A stretch of DNA of 64,000 bases. Source: Heloderma charlesbogerti (lineage: Eukaryota; Chordata; Lepidosauria; Squamata; Helodermatidae). Of the stretch, positions 21,673-31,516 are shown piece by piece (the stretch's first letter is position 1; every line of letters starts with the position of its first letter). The translations under genes and the position numbers were made by a program. The DNA lies in the NCBI GenBank assembly GCA_026122225.1, contig JANEZZ010001494.1, positions 682,001-746,000 of the forward strand. Direction: 5' to 3'. The notes beneath the pieces were generated by a model. The model saw only the letters and a list, made by a program, of their open reading frames with translations, was not told the DNA's origin and searched no databases.

Positions 21673-21952
21673 TGAAGCGGCATTCCAGTCCTAGGGAGCT
21701 GCATGAGAAACGACTGTGTGGGGAGGGCAATTTTAAGAACACAGCTGCACCTGTCTTTTATAGTATCCTATCGTAATCAATGGGACTTGGTTCCGAGTGA
21801 ACGTCCATGCGATTGCGCTGTAAGAGACTTCACAAGGCATCACACCTTTGTTCTGATCCAGCCTGGCTCTTCTTATGTTCTTATCTATATCCGAGTACAG
21901 GTTGTATATCAGATAACACACTAAAACATATCGGCAAAAAAAAGAAGTCTTG

Positions 21953-22050
21953 GGGAGCAATCTTATGCGTGTTTAGGCAGAAAAAAGTCCTACAGCTCCC
22001 AGTTTTCCCAGCTAGCGGTCGTAGGACTTTTTTCTGGTCCAAGCATGCGT
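21953..22050. mobile_element. Palindromic element, family A
   Basis: GCAATCTTATGCGTGTTTAG and AGAAAAAAGTCCTACAGC on the left, inverse GTAGGACTTTTTTCTGG and AAGCATGCG on the right. The core is like family B (CTCCCAGTTTTCCCAGC). Confidence 0.7.
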
Positions 22051-22189
22051 CCAAGTGTGGCGTCCAAAGCTCATCAAACTAGGCACCAGACAAGTCTTTG
22101 GAGAGTGTTCCAGAATCAGGGTCCACCATGGAAAAGGGCCCAGATCTTAGGCAAGGGTTTCTCCCACCACCTGCTCACACTGAACTGGA

Positions 22190-22312
22190 TCGCTGGTCCA
22201 TCTAAATCAGTATTGATGGGCAGCAGCTCTCGAGGGTCTTGTGTAGAGGTCTTTTCCAGCTGTGTTCTGGAGACACCAGGGACTGAGCTGTGATCTTCTG
22301 CAGGCAAAGGTC
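22190..22312 (-). mobile_element. tRNA-Ala-derived SINE fragment
   Basis: CTGGTCCATCTAAATCAGTA and CAGCAGCTCTCGAGGGTC through GACTGAGCTGTGATCTTCTG resemble the left and middle SINE segments; the tRNA head is mostly gone. Confidence 0.6.
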
Positions 22313-22377
22313 CCTGCCCTCCCCTCCCCTAATATATTACTCTTTTCAACATAACCTGGACCTGGAAAGCTGCAATC

Positions 22378-22418
<41 letters not shown>
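22378..22418. repeat. (TATC)n tetranucleotide array, LINE tail
   Basis: Ten perfect tetranucleotide units lie exactly at the 3' end of the minus-strand LINE that begins at 22,419. Confidence 0.9.
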
Positions 22419-24957
22419 AAATTTATTAATCGCCCATCTGGCTGGTCACCCAGACACTCTGGGCGATGTTGTTGCTAAAACAGTTTAAAACAATAAAATT
22501 CTACAATAAAAACATATTTTTAAAAATACCCTAACCCACCCCAAATGCCTGCCTGAACAACCATGTTTTTAATGCATGGCAGAAGCTCATTAAAGAGGGG
22601 GCATGGCGGAGTTCCCTAGGGAGGGAGTTCCACAGAGTGGGGGCCACCATAGAAAAGGCCCTCTGCCTCGTCCCCACCAGTCTAGCTATCCTGGCTGATG
22701 GGACAGAGAGGCCATCCGAGGCTGATCTTGTTAAGCAGCCTGTCTGGTGTTGCTGGAGGCGCTCCTTGAGATAGGCTGGGCTGGAACCGTATAGGGTTTG
22801 AAAGGTCAAAACCAACACCTTGAATTTGGCCTGGAAAACAACTTGTAACCAGTGCAACTCCGTCAGCACTGGAGTGATGTGATCTCACCGGCAGCTGCCT
22901 TTAATCAGACGAGCCGCTGTGTTCTGTACCAGCTGCAGCTTCCGAACCATCTTCAAGGGTAACCCCATGTAGAGCACATTACAGTAGTCTAAATGAGAGG
23001 AGACCAGGGCATGTACTACCGATGGGAGCAGATGGTCGGGAAGGAAGGGGTGCATCTGTCGTATCAGATGGAGTTTACAGCACTGTCCGGCTCACAGCTG
23101 ACACCTGAGCCTCCATGGCCAGCTGGGAGTCCAAAATGACCCCCAGGCCATGGACCTGGTCTTTCAAGGGTAGCCGTACCCCATTCAACACCAGGTCAAC
23201 ATCCTCCAGCCTCCTCTTGTCTCCCACCAAAAGTACCTCGGTCTTGTCAGGGTTCAGCTTCAGCTTATTCCTCCCCATCCAGCCACTCACCGTCTCCAGA
23301 CATTTGGACAGGGATTCTACAGCCAACCTTGGTGAAGATTTGAATGAGAGGCAGAGCTGCATGTCATCCGCATATTGATGACATGGCACCCCAAACCTCC
23401 TGATGATAGTCCCCAGCGGCTTCACATAGATGTTAAATAGCATTGGGGAGAGGATGGAACCCTGTGGCACCCCACAGGTGAATGACCACGGGTCCGAAAC
23501 CTCCTCTCCCAGTGCTACCCTCTGGTACCTGCCAGAGAGGAAGAACCAGAACTACCGCAATATGGTGTCTCCAATGCCCAACCCCTCCAGGCGGTCCAGG
23601 AGGATACCGTGGTCAACCCAGTCTCTCTCACCCAGTCTCTGTCTGCAGCCCATAATGAGCCAAGATGGGCAAGGATCAAGTAAGCAGGTGGTCGGCCTTA
23701 CAGATGAAAGCACCTTGTCCACTTCATCAGAAGGAAGAAGCTGGAACCGATCCCACAAAACCGGTTTGCCACAGGCCGCCTCTTGCTCACTAACTGTATC
23801 CACAGCGCACAGAGTAACACTCCTAATCCGGAGTGTTACTCTGCAATTTTATCTGCAAAGTGCCTTGCCAAGGCCTCACAGGAGGCCTCAGAATGCTCCA
23901 GTGGTTCTGGAGCCACTGGACCGACCAGGCTCCGGACCACTTGGAACAGCCTCCTGGGACAGCACTCTGCAGACGTGATAGAGGCAGCATAATATTCCTT
24001 TTTTGCTGCCTTCACCGCCATGTGATAGGCTGAAGATACAGCTCTAGCCCGTGTCTGATCGTCTTTGGAGCGAGACTTCCGCCACCGGCGCTCTAGCCGT
24101 CTCACCTCCTGTTTCAGAGCTCATAACTGCGGATTGAACCATGGTGCAGTCCGAGCCCTGTTCAGGGGGAGAGGGCGTTTCGGAGCCACCCGATCTAATG
24201 CCCCAGTGATTGCGGCATTCCAGCCACCCACCAGGGTCTCGACCGAGTGGCTGTTGGCGTGCTCCAGAGAATCCCCAAACACGTTCAGGAATCCATTCGG
24301 ATCCATAAGACGCCAGGGGCAGACCATTTTAATGGGTCCTCCACCCCTGCGGAGGGGTCGTGGAACCGAGAAGTCCAACGTCACCAGATAGTGATCTGAC
24401 CATGACAACGGGGTGGTGGATATACCCCCGACTTCCAGATCACTCCCCGCTTCTCCAGAAACAAACACAAGGTCTAGTGCATGACCGGCTACATGGGTGG
24501 GCCCAGTTAGAATATGGTGCAGCTCCCAGGAAGCCATGGTCTCTATGAAGTCCTGAGGTGCTCCTGTGAGGATGGCCTCTGAATGTACGTTGAAGTCCCC
24601 CAACACCAATAAGTTAGGGGACTGCACACGCGCATCAGAGACCACCTCAAGAACCTCGGCCAGGGAGTCAGTCGTGCAGCGGGGTGGACGGTACACGAGC
24701 AGAATCCCCAGACTGCCCTTCGGGCCCAACCTCCAGTACATGCACTCAGCAACCTTGGTCTCCCGGAGAGGGGGTCTGGTGAAAACCAAGGACTCTCGGT
24801 AGATAACAGCCACTCCCCCTCCCCGATCCCCAGCCCTCGGCTGCTGTCGATACGAAAATCCGGCTGGACACATGGCTGCAAGGGTTGGAGCAGCAGCCTC
24901 GGCCAGCCAGGTCTCCGTAATACATGCCAGGTCTGCACCCTCATCCAGGATCACCCT
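22419..24957 (-). mobile_element. L2/CR1-group LINE, long but deleted and broken copy
   Basis: On the minus strand the copy holds an endonuclease domain (about 24,957-24,121; ACITETWL, GDFNVH, WSDHYLV) and then an in-frame TGA near 24,119-24,121. The linker to the reverse transcriptase follows (24,118-23,836). The RT comes in three pieces: 23,803-23,552, 23,470-23,075 (with GSILSPMLFNIYV and catalytic YADD) and 22,869-22,531 (C-terminal end). Between the first two pieces the fingers region around the conserved FQSGFR and FDT motifs of the 53.8-kb copy is deleted. Another break lies near 23,075-22,870. The 5' end is truncated where it meets a family C palindrome at 24,955. It cannot encode an active protein. 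Confidence 0.88.
23810..23843. repeat. Perfect 14-bp hairpin inside the broken LINE
   Basis: CAGAGTAACACTCC and its exact inverse GGAGTGTTACTCTG are separated by six bases. The hairpin lies where the endonuclease-RT linker frame stops. Confidence 0.85.
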
Positions 24958-25029
24958 CATCCTATGCATACACCTGTGAGTAAGCCCTATTAAACTTCCT
25001 TCTGAGTAGTCATGCATAGGATTGTGCTG
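24955..25029. repeat. Palindromic repeat, family C, at the 5' junction of the LINE
   Basis: CATCCTATGCATACACCTGTG to GTAGTCATGCATAGGATTGTG. It supplies the first codons of an apparent long minus-strand frame, which is therefore chimeric. Confidence 0.7.
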
Positions 25030-25160
25030 CTAAGGCACAATCCTATACATGTTTAAACAGTAAAAAAAAGTCCTACAACTCCCAGCATTCCCCAGCCAGC
25101 ATGGCTGGCTGGGGAATGCTGGGCATTGTAGGACTTTTTTTCTGTCTAAATATGCGTAGA
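25030..25160. mobile_element. Palindromic element, family A, near perfect
   Basis: Outer arms ACAATCCTATACATGTTTA and AATATGCGTAGAATTGTG, inner AAAAAAGTCCTACAACTCCC with an almost perfect inverse. The centre is CCAGCCAGCATGGCTGGCTGG. The stem is about 60 bp per arm. Confidence 0.85.
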
Positions 25161-25196
25161 ATTGTGCTGTTAATGGTCTTCCTGCAGGCAGAATGT

Positions 25197-25232
25197 CTGT
25201 GTGTGTGTAAGTGTGTGTGTGTGTGTGTGTGT
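25197..25232. repeat. (TG)n microsatellite
   Basis: Imperfect TG run. Confidence 0.85.
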
Positions 25233-25729
25233 GTTTGTCTGCGTGTGCTTTAGATGGCCATGTGCGTTACTTCATTTGTGAAGCACACAACGAACACTTC
25301 TCTTCTCCTCCCCACCCACCACATTCTGTGCTTTACAGCTGCTTCCACATGCCTGATATGTCAGCGCAAAAACAACAACAAACTGTTTGCCAAGCCTAAG
25401 GAAAAAGAAGTACTCTGAGCGTGGGCAGGTTTGCATTTTAAACTGACTTCAATCATAGCAGCATTATGACTACAGGAATAAAACAGAGTTGCTTCTGCTG
25501 GCCTAACAATAAACACACACACACAAAAATACAATGAGCATCTGTAACCATGTACATGCCCAGATGGCCACCCCTTGACTATAAAATGTTTTAAATTGTA
25601 AGAATAATGAAATGATGCCAGCCCAGCTGCTGACACCAGGCCTGTTTGCCTCTATTCTCACCTCCTTCCTCTTTCTGGGTGGTCATTTGGGCCCACCCTG
25701 GGCTGCAGGGCCCTAGACTTTAGCCTTGA

Positions 25730-26030
25730 GGTCCAGGCCAAGCTGCACCACTGCCCATGGTCACCCAGCAAGCTTCGTGGCTGAATGGGGATTTGAACCC
25801 AGTGGAGGCTGGTGGCTCCGATGTCACTGGGACTGTGAATCCACTCTGGGTTTCAGTCAGAACTCTAAAGAAGCTATCCAATGTGCTGAACCCTGTCCCC
25901 AGAAGGGGTGAGCACCTTGGATAGCTCTTTTAAAGTTCTGACTGAAACCCAGAGTGGATTTAAAGCCCCACCGAAATCGGACCCACCAACCTCCGCTGTT
26001 TGAACCCCTGCCTCTGTCCATTAGCTTTCT
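25730..26030 (-). mobile_element. CORE/MIR-type SINE fragment split by a family D element
   Basis: 25,730-25,799 (CACCCAGCAAGCTTCGTGGC, GGGATTTGAACCC) and 25,999-26,030 (TTTGAACCCCTGCC, CCATTAGC) are the two halves of a worn SINE head on the minus strand. The break is exactly at box B. Confidence 0.65.
25800..25998. mobile_element. hAT-type MITE, family D, nested in a SINE
   Basis: CAGTGGAGGCTGGTGGC and CCAACCTCCGCTG termini. Flanks 25,792-25,799 and 25,999-26,006 are both TTTGAACC, an exact 8-bp target-site duplication. The arms carry GTTTCAGTCAGAACTCTAAA and its inverse. Confidence 0.92.
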
Positions 26031-26095
26031 CCAACCAGGTGTCCTCCAGAAGGTGCAGTCCAACAAATCTGGAGGACACCAGGCTGGGGACGGCT
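26024..26095. mobile_element. hAT-type MITE, family B, short internal-deletion copy
   Basis: Both outer arms are present (CCAACCAGGTGTCCTCCAGA and ATCTGGAGGACACCAGGCTG) but the TCCCATCATCC-type core is missing. Confidence 0.6.
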
Positions 26096-26214
26096 GATTT
26101 TCTCTATCCCTTCTGCAGGCGCAGGAAATGTTATTGCAGCAAAGGCAATTCTGTATGTGATTCAGGATCCAACATAAATACCTGGGAAGTTGGATGCTCC
26201 TGAGTACTGGTACA

Positions 26215-26310
26215 AAACACCATTTTACCTTTACAACAGCCCCACAAGGTAAACTAAGCTGTGAGACCATGACCGGCCCAAGGTCAGTGGCACAGCTAGG
26301 TAATTTTAGA
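26215..26310 (-). mobile_element. Old CORE/MIR-type SINE fragment
   Basis: TTACCTTTACAACAGCCCCA, GGCCCAAGGTCAGTGGCAC and GCTAGGT retain only the core portion. Confidence 0.5.
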
Positions 26311-26524
26311 GCTTGGTCTTAACTTATTTATTATATTTATTATAATTATTTATTAAGCTGCAGTCTTATGAACATATTTACCTGTGGCCCCTTACAGTGT
26401 ACCAAACAGTGACAAATGCAACTCCTTAGTCAAATGTTCCCCCACATTTGTGAAAGAAAGCTTTGCCTATCTTTAAAGAAGATACACTCTCTCCCCATTT
26501 TCCATTCTCTCTTTTGCAGTGCAC

Positions 26525-26610
26525 TCCTGGACATGTCAACTCAGAAGTAAGCCTCATTGAGTCCAGTGGGGCTTACTCCCAGATAAGCGGGTCTAGGATT
26601 ACAGCCAAAG
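26525..26610. repeat. Palindromic repeat, family C
   Basis: ACATGTCAACTCAGAAGTAAG through GGGGCTTACTCCCAG to TCTAGGATTACAGCC. Confidence 0.7.
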
Positions 26611-26671
26611 ACCCTTACATCTCCATAGGGTTGTATCCAGACTTAATCATGCTTAAGAGTGGATCAATTGA

Positions 26672-27472
26672 GTGAGATTTCTGTCCCTGCCCCATGAACT
26701 GGAATCTACAAACATGTTTTGTTAACTGGCCATGTTTGGACTGTAAGATTTAGGCTAGGGCAGAGATAATTGCTCATATATAGATCCGTCTTTTTTTTCC
26801 TATTTTTTTCCTCTTTTTAAAAAAATCCTTTCTCTTTAAAATGGATATGATATATTGTACTTAAATCTACTGTTTGAGGGTGTATAGAAATGTGCACACT
26901 CATTTATATATCTAGTACAAAATACATTAGTGATTACTGTAAGGTTGTTTTTATCATATATTATAAACTTTATTAGTGATTTGTTATTATTATTATTATT
27001 TATCCTTTTTAATTTCCTTTCTTTTTTATTACTGTTCTTATCATTATTATGAAACTGGTTAGTAAGATTTTTGGCTGGTTAAATTGTTAAGCTTTATAAT
27101 TAAATGTTAACTGATGGGCAATATGTGGTTACTGGAAATGAATTGTAGGCCTGCTTCCTTGCTATAAGATTGATGATGGAATATTGAAATGTAAGGTTGA
27201 TTATCTATGCTCTTCTGAATTGTAATATTGCCAATGTTATAGGTATAATTCTTAAGTAGAATGGGACTTGAAGTTGATGTGTAATGGAATTTTTTCTCTT
27301 TCTTTTCCTTCTTCTGCTTTCTTTATACCTTCTTTCTTTTTCTCCTTTTTGTTACTGCTGTGTCCTCCTAAGAATACTGTATTGTTGGGAAACTGTAGTC
27401 ACTGATTAGGTCGTTGGTACTGTTTATTTCATTTAAAAAGATAAAAATAGAATAAAAAGCATTTTTTAAGAA
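26672..27472 (+). mobile_element. 801-bp LINE-like insertion with 17-bp target duplication
   Basis: AAGAGTGGATCAATTGA occurs at 26,655-26,671 and again at 27,473-27,489. Between them lies AT-rich sequence ending in an A-rich tail with AATAAAAAG, as expected of target-primed reverse transcription. No ORF remains, so it is probably the 3' UTR of a 5'-truncated element, possibly L1-type. The target is a family F palindrome, whose two halves (26,630-26,671 and 27,473-27,570) become contiguous when the insert is removed. Confidence 0.85.
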
Positions 27473-27689
27473 AAGAGTGGATCAATTGAAAACCAATGAC
27501 TAACCAAATTTACATTTATTTCAGTGGGTTTGCTTGAAGCATGACTAAGTCTTGGTGCAACCCATACACAGCAATTTGACTCTATCTCCATACCTTACTA
27601 TTTTAGATTGTAGGCCCTCCTCTGATACTTCGTAAAGCAGCTTTCCCCAACCCAGGGCACCAGGTTGGCAAGAGGCACCGCACATCATC

Positions 27690-27930
27690 GCTATTACCAT
27701 TATTACTACATTTATAGCCCACCTTTTTTCCTCCAAGGAACCCAAGGCAGCTTACATGCTTCCCCTCCTCTCCATCTTATCCTCACAACAACCCTGTGAG
27801 GCAGGCTAGGCTAAGAGTCAGTGACTAGCCCAAAAGTCACCCAGTGAGCTTCATGTCCGAGTGGGGATTTGAACCCAGTTCTCCCGAGTCCCAGTCCAGC
27901 ACTCTAATCACTACACCACACTGGCTCATT
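27690..27930 (-). mobile_element. CORE/MIR-type tRNA SINE, near full length
   Basis: Minus-strand head GAGCCAGTGTGGTGTAGTG at 27,928, box B GGTTCAAATCC near 27,870, core and 3' end GGTGGGCTATAAATG at 27,705-27,725. Confidence 0.85.
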
Positions 27931-27940
27931 GACAGCGCTA

Positions 27941-27958
27941 TATATATATATATATATA
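27941..27958. repeat. (TA)n microsatellite
   Basis: Pure TA dinucleotides just upstream of the preceding SINE's 5' end. Confidence 0.85.
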
Positions 27959-28136
27959 AATAGCAATGCAACAGCAACATCCATCCCAGTAACCAGAAAA
28001 AAACTGCTCAGTTCAGGAGGCAAAGACAACCCATTAACCATGGTGGCGGGGAAGCACTGATGCTGGCAAAAGCGCATTTCTGGAGAAGCAACCGAGAGCA
28101 TGCACGCTTAGCCAGAAATCCCTCTCACTAGTCACG

Positions 28137-28262
28137 CAGGCATAGGCAACCTGGCGCCCTCCAGATTGTTTTTGAACTGCAACTCCCATCATCCCCAATG
28201 GCCAGGGATGATGGGAAGCGTAGTCCACAAAAATCTGGAGGGAGCCACGTTGCCTACGCCTG
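28137..28262. mobile_element. hAT-type MITE, family B, with inverted flanks
   Basis: Termini CAGGCATAGGCAAC and GTTGCCTACGCCTG are inverted. Instead of a direct duplication the 9 bp outside each end are exact inverse copies: CTAGTCACG on the left, CGTGACTAG on the right. The element sits directly against the SNUPN CpG island. Confidence 0.8.
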
Positions 28263-28384
28263 CGTGACTAGCGAATTCTACGGGGCGCGAACAGGCACGT
28301 CCTTTTTGCAACGCCGGGCGGAAAATTCCACCTTAAAGAAGCAGCGGAGAGCCGGCGGAGGAGACGCCGCCGTGCGCATGCGCC

Positions 28385-28585
28385 GAGTGCGGGCGGAAGA
28401 GGCGCGCCAGAGGAGGGGCGATGGCGCTGCCCTGTTCGTCATGCAGAGCGACGAATTCCGGGGAAGAGACCGATTGGCGCAGGCGTGACGCGAGCGGGGG
28501 AGGGAATGTTTTGGTCGGCCGGTCGCGCGGGAGCCTCGAGTCCGCCGGTTCGAGCCCCGCGCGGAGTGGAGCGAGGCGCGGCCGG
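28385..28585 (+). other. SNUPN: SNUPN untranslated exon 1 (5' end approximate)
   Basis: The island ends in a strong donor, CGCGGCCGG followed by GTAAGTGG, so exon 1 ends at 28,585. The left limit is a guess from the position of the NRF1 and ETS motifs. Spliced to 31,517 it adds GAGAA before the start codon. Confidence 0.6.
28421..28585 (+). CDS. Possible overlapping upstream ORF of SNUPN (first 55 codons)
   Basis: ATG at 28,421 has G at -3 and +4 and opens exactly 55 codons to the exon 1 donor. After splicing to exon 2 it would continue five codons (EKWRS) and stop at TGA 31,532-31,534. It overlaps the SNUPN ATG (31,522) in another frame. If the transcript starts upstream of 28,421 this uORF could reduce SNUPN translation. 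There is no sign that the peptide itself is conserved, and GC-rich composition could explain the open frame. Confidence 0.35.
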
Positions 28586-29110
28586 GTAAGTGGAGAAGCG
28601 AGGCAATTTCCCCATCCTCCTCGTTTTCCTACCCTCGTCACCAGGTTCTTCATTCATGTGATATATATTAACGGGGCAGATGGATGAGTTGGTCAGTTAA
28701 TGAATTGGTTGATTAATGAGAATCTATTCAAGGCTGGGGTGGGGGGGGCAGCAGAAGTTAGTCGGTGATCACGTCGTCGTCGTCCCCCCACACACACACG
28801 CACGCTCACTCACCACTTCTTTGCTGTGGCGTTTCCATCCTGCCACAGGTGATGTGACAAAGAAGAGGAGCCGCTGAGCATGTGTGAAGCGCACAGTCGC
28901 CTCGCGGGGTGGGGGAAGGGTAACTGCGTGCTTTATACATGCTCAGAGTTACCCTTCCCCCAACCTAGTGGGTAACTGATGGCACACAATGTTTTCCTCT
29001 GTGTGCGTGTGCGTACATGCACGCACACACGCACGCAACATAGGTAGGAAGATATCAACTGAAGATGACACTTCCTGCATCTGATGAAGCGGACAGGTGT
29101 ATTGCGGCGT

Positions 29111-29236
29111 AAGCCTTCCCCAGCCTGGCGCCCTCCAGGCGTGTTGGACTACAGTCCCTATCATCCACATCCAGCATGGCCCATGCTGGGAGTTGCAGCC
29201 CAAGGACAGCAGGAGGGCACCAGGTTGAGGAAGGCT
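29111..29236. mobile_element. hAT-type MITE, family B
   Basis: AGCCTTCCCCAGCCTGGCGC and CACCAGGTTGAGGAAGGCT ends; core GGACTACAGTCCCTATCATC with inverse GCTGGGAGTTGCAGCCC. Confidence 0.7.
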
Positions 29237-29504
29237 CTGGGCTACAGCCCACTTCATCAGAGGCATGAAAGCTCTAGTCCATGAAAGCCACAAGAATATT
29301 GCTATATTGCCGCGATGGAATTACCCAGCTTCTCAGGTTGGAGAATGCGGTTTCTAGGAAGGGAAGTTGCAACAACTTTCTTTCCTTGTATTTTCTTAAG
29401 TACAAGGAAAGAAAGTTGATGGAACTTAATCCCATGCATGTTTAGGAAACTTGGAAATAAGTTTAGTGGGTCTTACTCCTCCAAGTAAGCATGTGTATTT
29501 ATTT

Positions 29505-29830
29505 TATGTATTTATTTAATTCTATTACTTAAATCCCACCCTTCATAAAAATTCCAGAGTGGGTACCAATATTAAAAGCAACCAACAAGAAAATAAGAGG
29601 AAATAAACCTCTAATAAAATCAATAGATTTTCAACAGAGAAAACAAGTAATTAACAATAGATCCAATAGTACTCATGGGAACATTGACTAACTGCTCTTG
29701 AATGCCCGGGTAAACAAGCAGGCCTAAGGCTGGCTCCAAAATGTTAGTAAACTTGCTCGTAAAGTACAGCCTGATGGATTTATTCTGGCATATGTTTTTG
29801 TGAACTAGAGCCTTTTTCGTCACATGCAGG
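29505..29830 (-). mobile_element. L2-group LINE 3' UTR, worn
   Basis: A TATTTATTTAATTC tail and CCACCCTTCATAAAAATTCC followed by A-rich text resemble the minus-strand 3' UTRs at 7.8 and 56.7 kb; coding text is lost. Confidence 0.5.
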
Positions 29831-30187
29831 AAATGTCATCTTTAGTTAGCAAATTACACAATTTCCTGGAAGCAAGCCCGTTGAACAGAGTGAGATTTAC
29901 TTCTGAGTGGACACATAGGATTGCACTGCCTAAAACGTAAACCATGGGTCCGAAGGACTGTGAAATGCAATACAGTCTCTGTTACATAGTTTTTTTCCTG
30001 CCGTTTTGTGTGTGCGCGCGTGTGTCTGTGTCTGTGGCTGGTGAAAAAGCCAGAAGTTTGACAGTGCCGTTTTGAGTTCTGATAAAGAAAGGAGGTAGGG
30101 TGGCCATGTGTCCGACTTTACAGAGGACAATCCTCTATTTAAAGGTGTTCTCTCTTTGAAGGGCTGTCCAGTCCAAAGGCTATTTAG

Positions 30188-30308
30188 GGTCCAATCCTAT
30201 GCATGTTGACAGAAAATAGTCCTAGAACTCCCAGCTTCCACTAGCCAGTGTGGCTGGCTGTGGGAGGCTGGGAGTTCTAGGACTTTTTTCTCTCTAAAGG
30301 ATTGCACC
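30188..30308. mobile_element. Palindromic element, family A
   Basis: CCAATCCTATGCATGTTGAC, AGTCCTAGAACTCCCAGC and the inverse GGGAGTTCTAGGACTTTTTTC. The centre is CCAGTGTGGCTGGC. Confidence 0.8.
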
Positions 30309-30894
30309 CTTAATTATACAGAATCATAAAAAGGGAGAGAGTGCAGGAGAGTTGAATTTGCACATCACCAGTTAGCAATCGGATGAAAGACAGAACAGGC
30401 AGGCACACAGCTCTCCTGGTCACCCTCTTCTCCACTATGGTCAGATGTCTTGCATTTCTTTTTAAATTATAGTAATTATTTTCTAGATTTGCATCTAGGC
30501 ATGAGTGCCTAAGTGGCCACTCTCAAAGGAGGTGAGCAGTAAAGGTTCACACAGCCTGCTCTGTGATATTTTCAAGATTAAATGGGAGGGAGGGGAATAC
30601 ATATATCAATACTTTTTGGAAGAGTAGATAGAATGTTTGAAATACATAAATGGTCACTTGGCTGATAGAACTGAGCTGACTGGGTCCCTTAAGACAGTCC
30701 AGCTGGCTGGGAGTTATTGGTGGGGGGAGGTTGCAGTAACACACATCTGGTTGGCACCAGAGGTGGGGAAGGCAATCCCAAGGAATAACGGTATGAGTTC
30801 TGATCACGCAGCCCTCCCTAAATGTGGCATCCCTGGATTGCCCATCAAACATGACAGGGGGCTGTGATTTTGGTGTAGTTTGTCCCAGATTATT

Positions 30895-31270
30895 CCTGGT
30901 AGGCCTACCAATGGCTGTTAGTCATAACTGCTATACTGAACCTCCATATTCAAGGGCAGTCTAGCTCTGAAGAGTAGTTACTGGTGTAGCCTTTAGGAAC
31001 TTCCCAGAGGCGTCTGGCTGGCCATTGTGGGAAAAGGAGGCTGGATTAGATGGGCCGTCAGCCTGGACGCAAACGACAATTCTGTTCTTATGAAGGACTA
31101 GATAACGTCATGCTCTTGATGATGTTAAATAAGAATAGAGCTTCCGTGTTCAGAGGCAACCGACCCCTGAATGCCACTAGCTAGTGGGGAAGGCCTGTTG
31201 CTTTCATAGCCTTGTGGGCTTGCTGGAGGTATTTTGGCTGCCCACTGCTGGAAACAGGATACTGGCCTAG
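30895..31270 (+). mobile_element. CR1-type LINE 3' ends, two worn pieces
   Basis: AATGGCTGTTAGTCATAACTG, CCTCCATATTCAAGGGCAG and GGCTGGATTAGATGGGCC follow the CR1 3' UTR order. A second start is seen near 31,130 (CCGTGTTCAGAGGCAACCG). Confidence 0.55.
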
Positions 31271-31276
31271 GTAGAC

Positions 31277-31383
31277 CAGCCTTCTCCAACCTGGTGTACT
31301 CTGAATGTGTTGGGCTGCAACATCCATCATTCCCAGCTCACCAGGGGAGTGATGGGAGTTGTAGTCCAGGCTGGGGAAGGTTG
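31277..31383. mobile_element. hAT-type MITE, family B
   Basis: CAGCCTTCTCCAACCTGG to CTGGGGAAGGTTG. Flanks AGGTAGAC and AGATACAC match at 6 of 8. It lies 133 bp upstream of SNUPN exon 2. Confidence 0.7.
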
Positions 31384-31516
31384 AGATACACCTATGGTCT
31401 GATCCAACAGGGCTCTCCTTTCATTTGCATTGTCCTGTTCTACCTTAAGTTGAAGGAAATGAGTTCTTCCATGCCTGACATTTTGTTCTGATTTCTTCCT
31501 CCCCACTGCCTGACAG

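Larger units (their letters stand above)
28263..28620 (+). promoter_or_regulatory. SNUPN: SNUPN CpG island and promoter
   Basis: CpG-dense sequence about 3 kb upstream of the SNUPN start codon. It holds a perfect NRF1-type palindrome TGCGCATGCGC at 28,373-28,383, an ETS-type GCGGAAG at 28,393-28,399 and no TATA box. This is usual for a TATA-less housekeeping promoter. The transcription start is not determined by sequence alone. Confidence 0.8.

Noticed and set aside
22378..22418. CRISPR-like direct repeats
   Set aside because: It is a simple TATC tetranucleotide array at a LINE end, without spacers.
22500..22545. CCCTAA-like telomeric text near a LINE 3' end
   Set aside because: It is a single unit within the conserved LINE 3' UTR and occurs in the other copies.
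24121..25017. A 298-codon minus-strand gene starting at 25,017
   Set aside because: It is the endonuclease part of a LINE; its first codons come from a family C palindrome, not a gene start.
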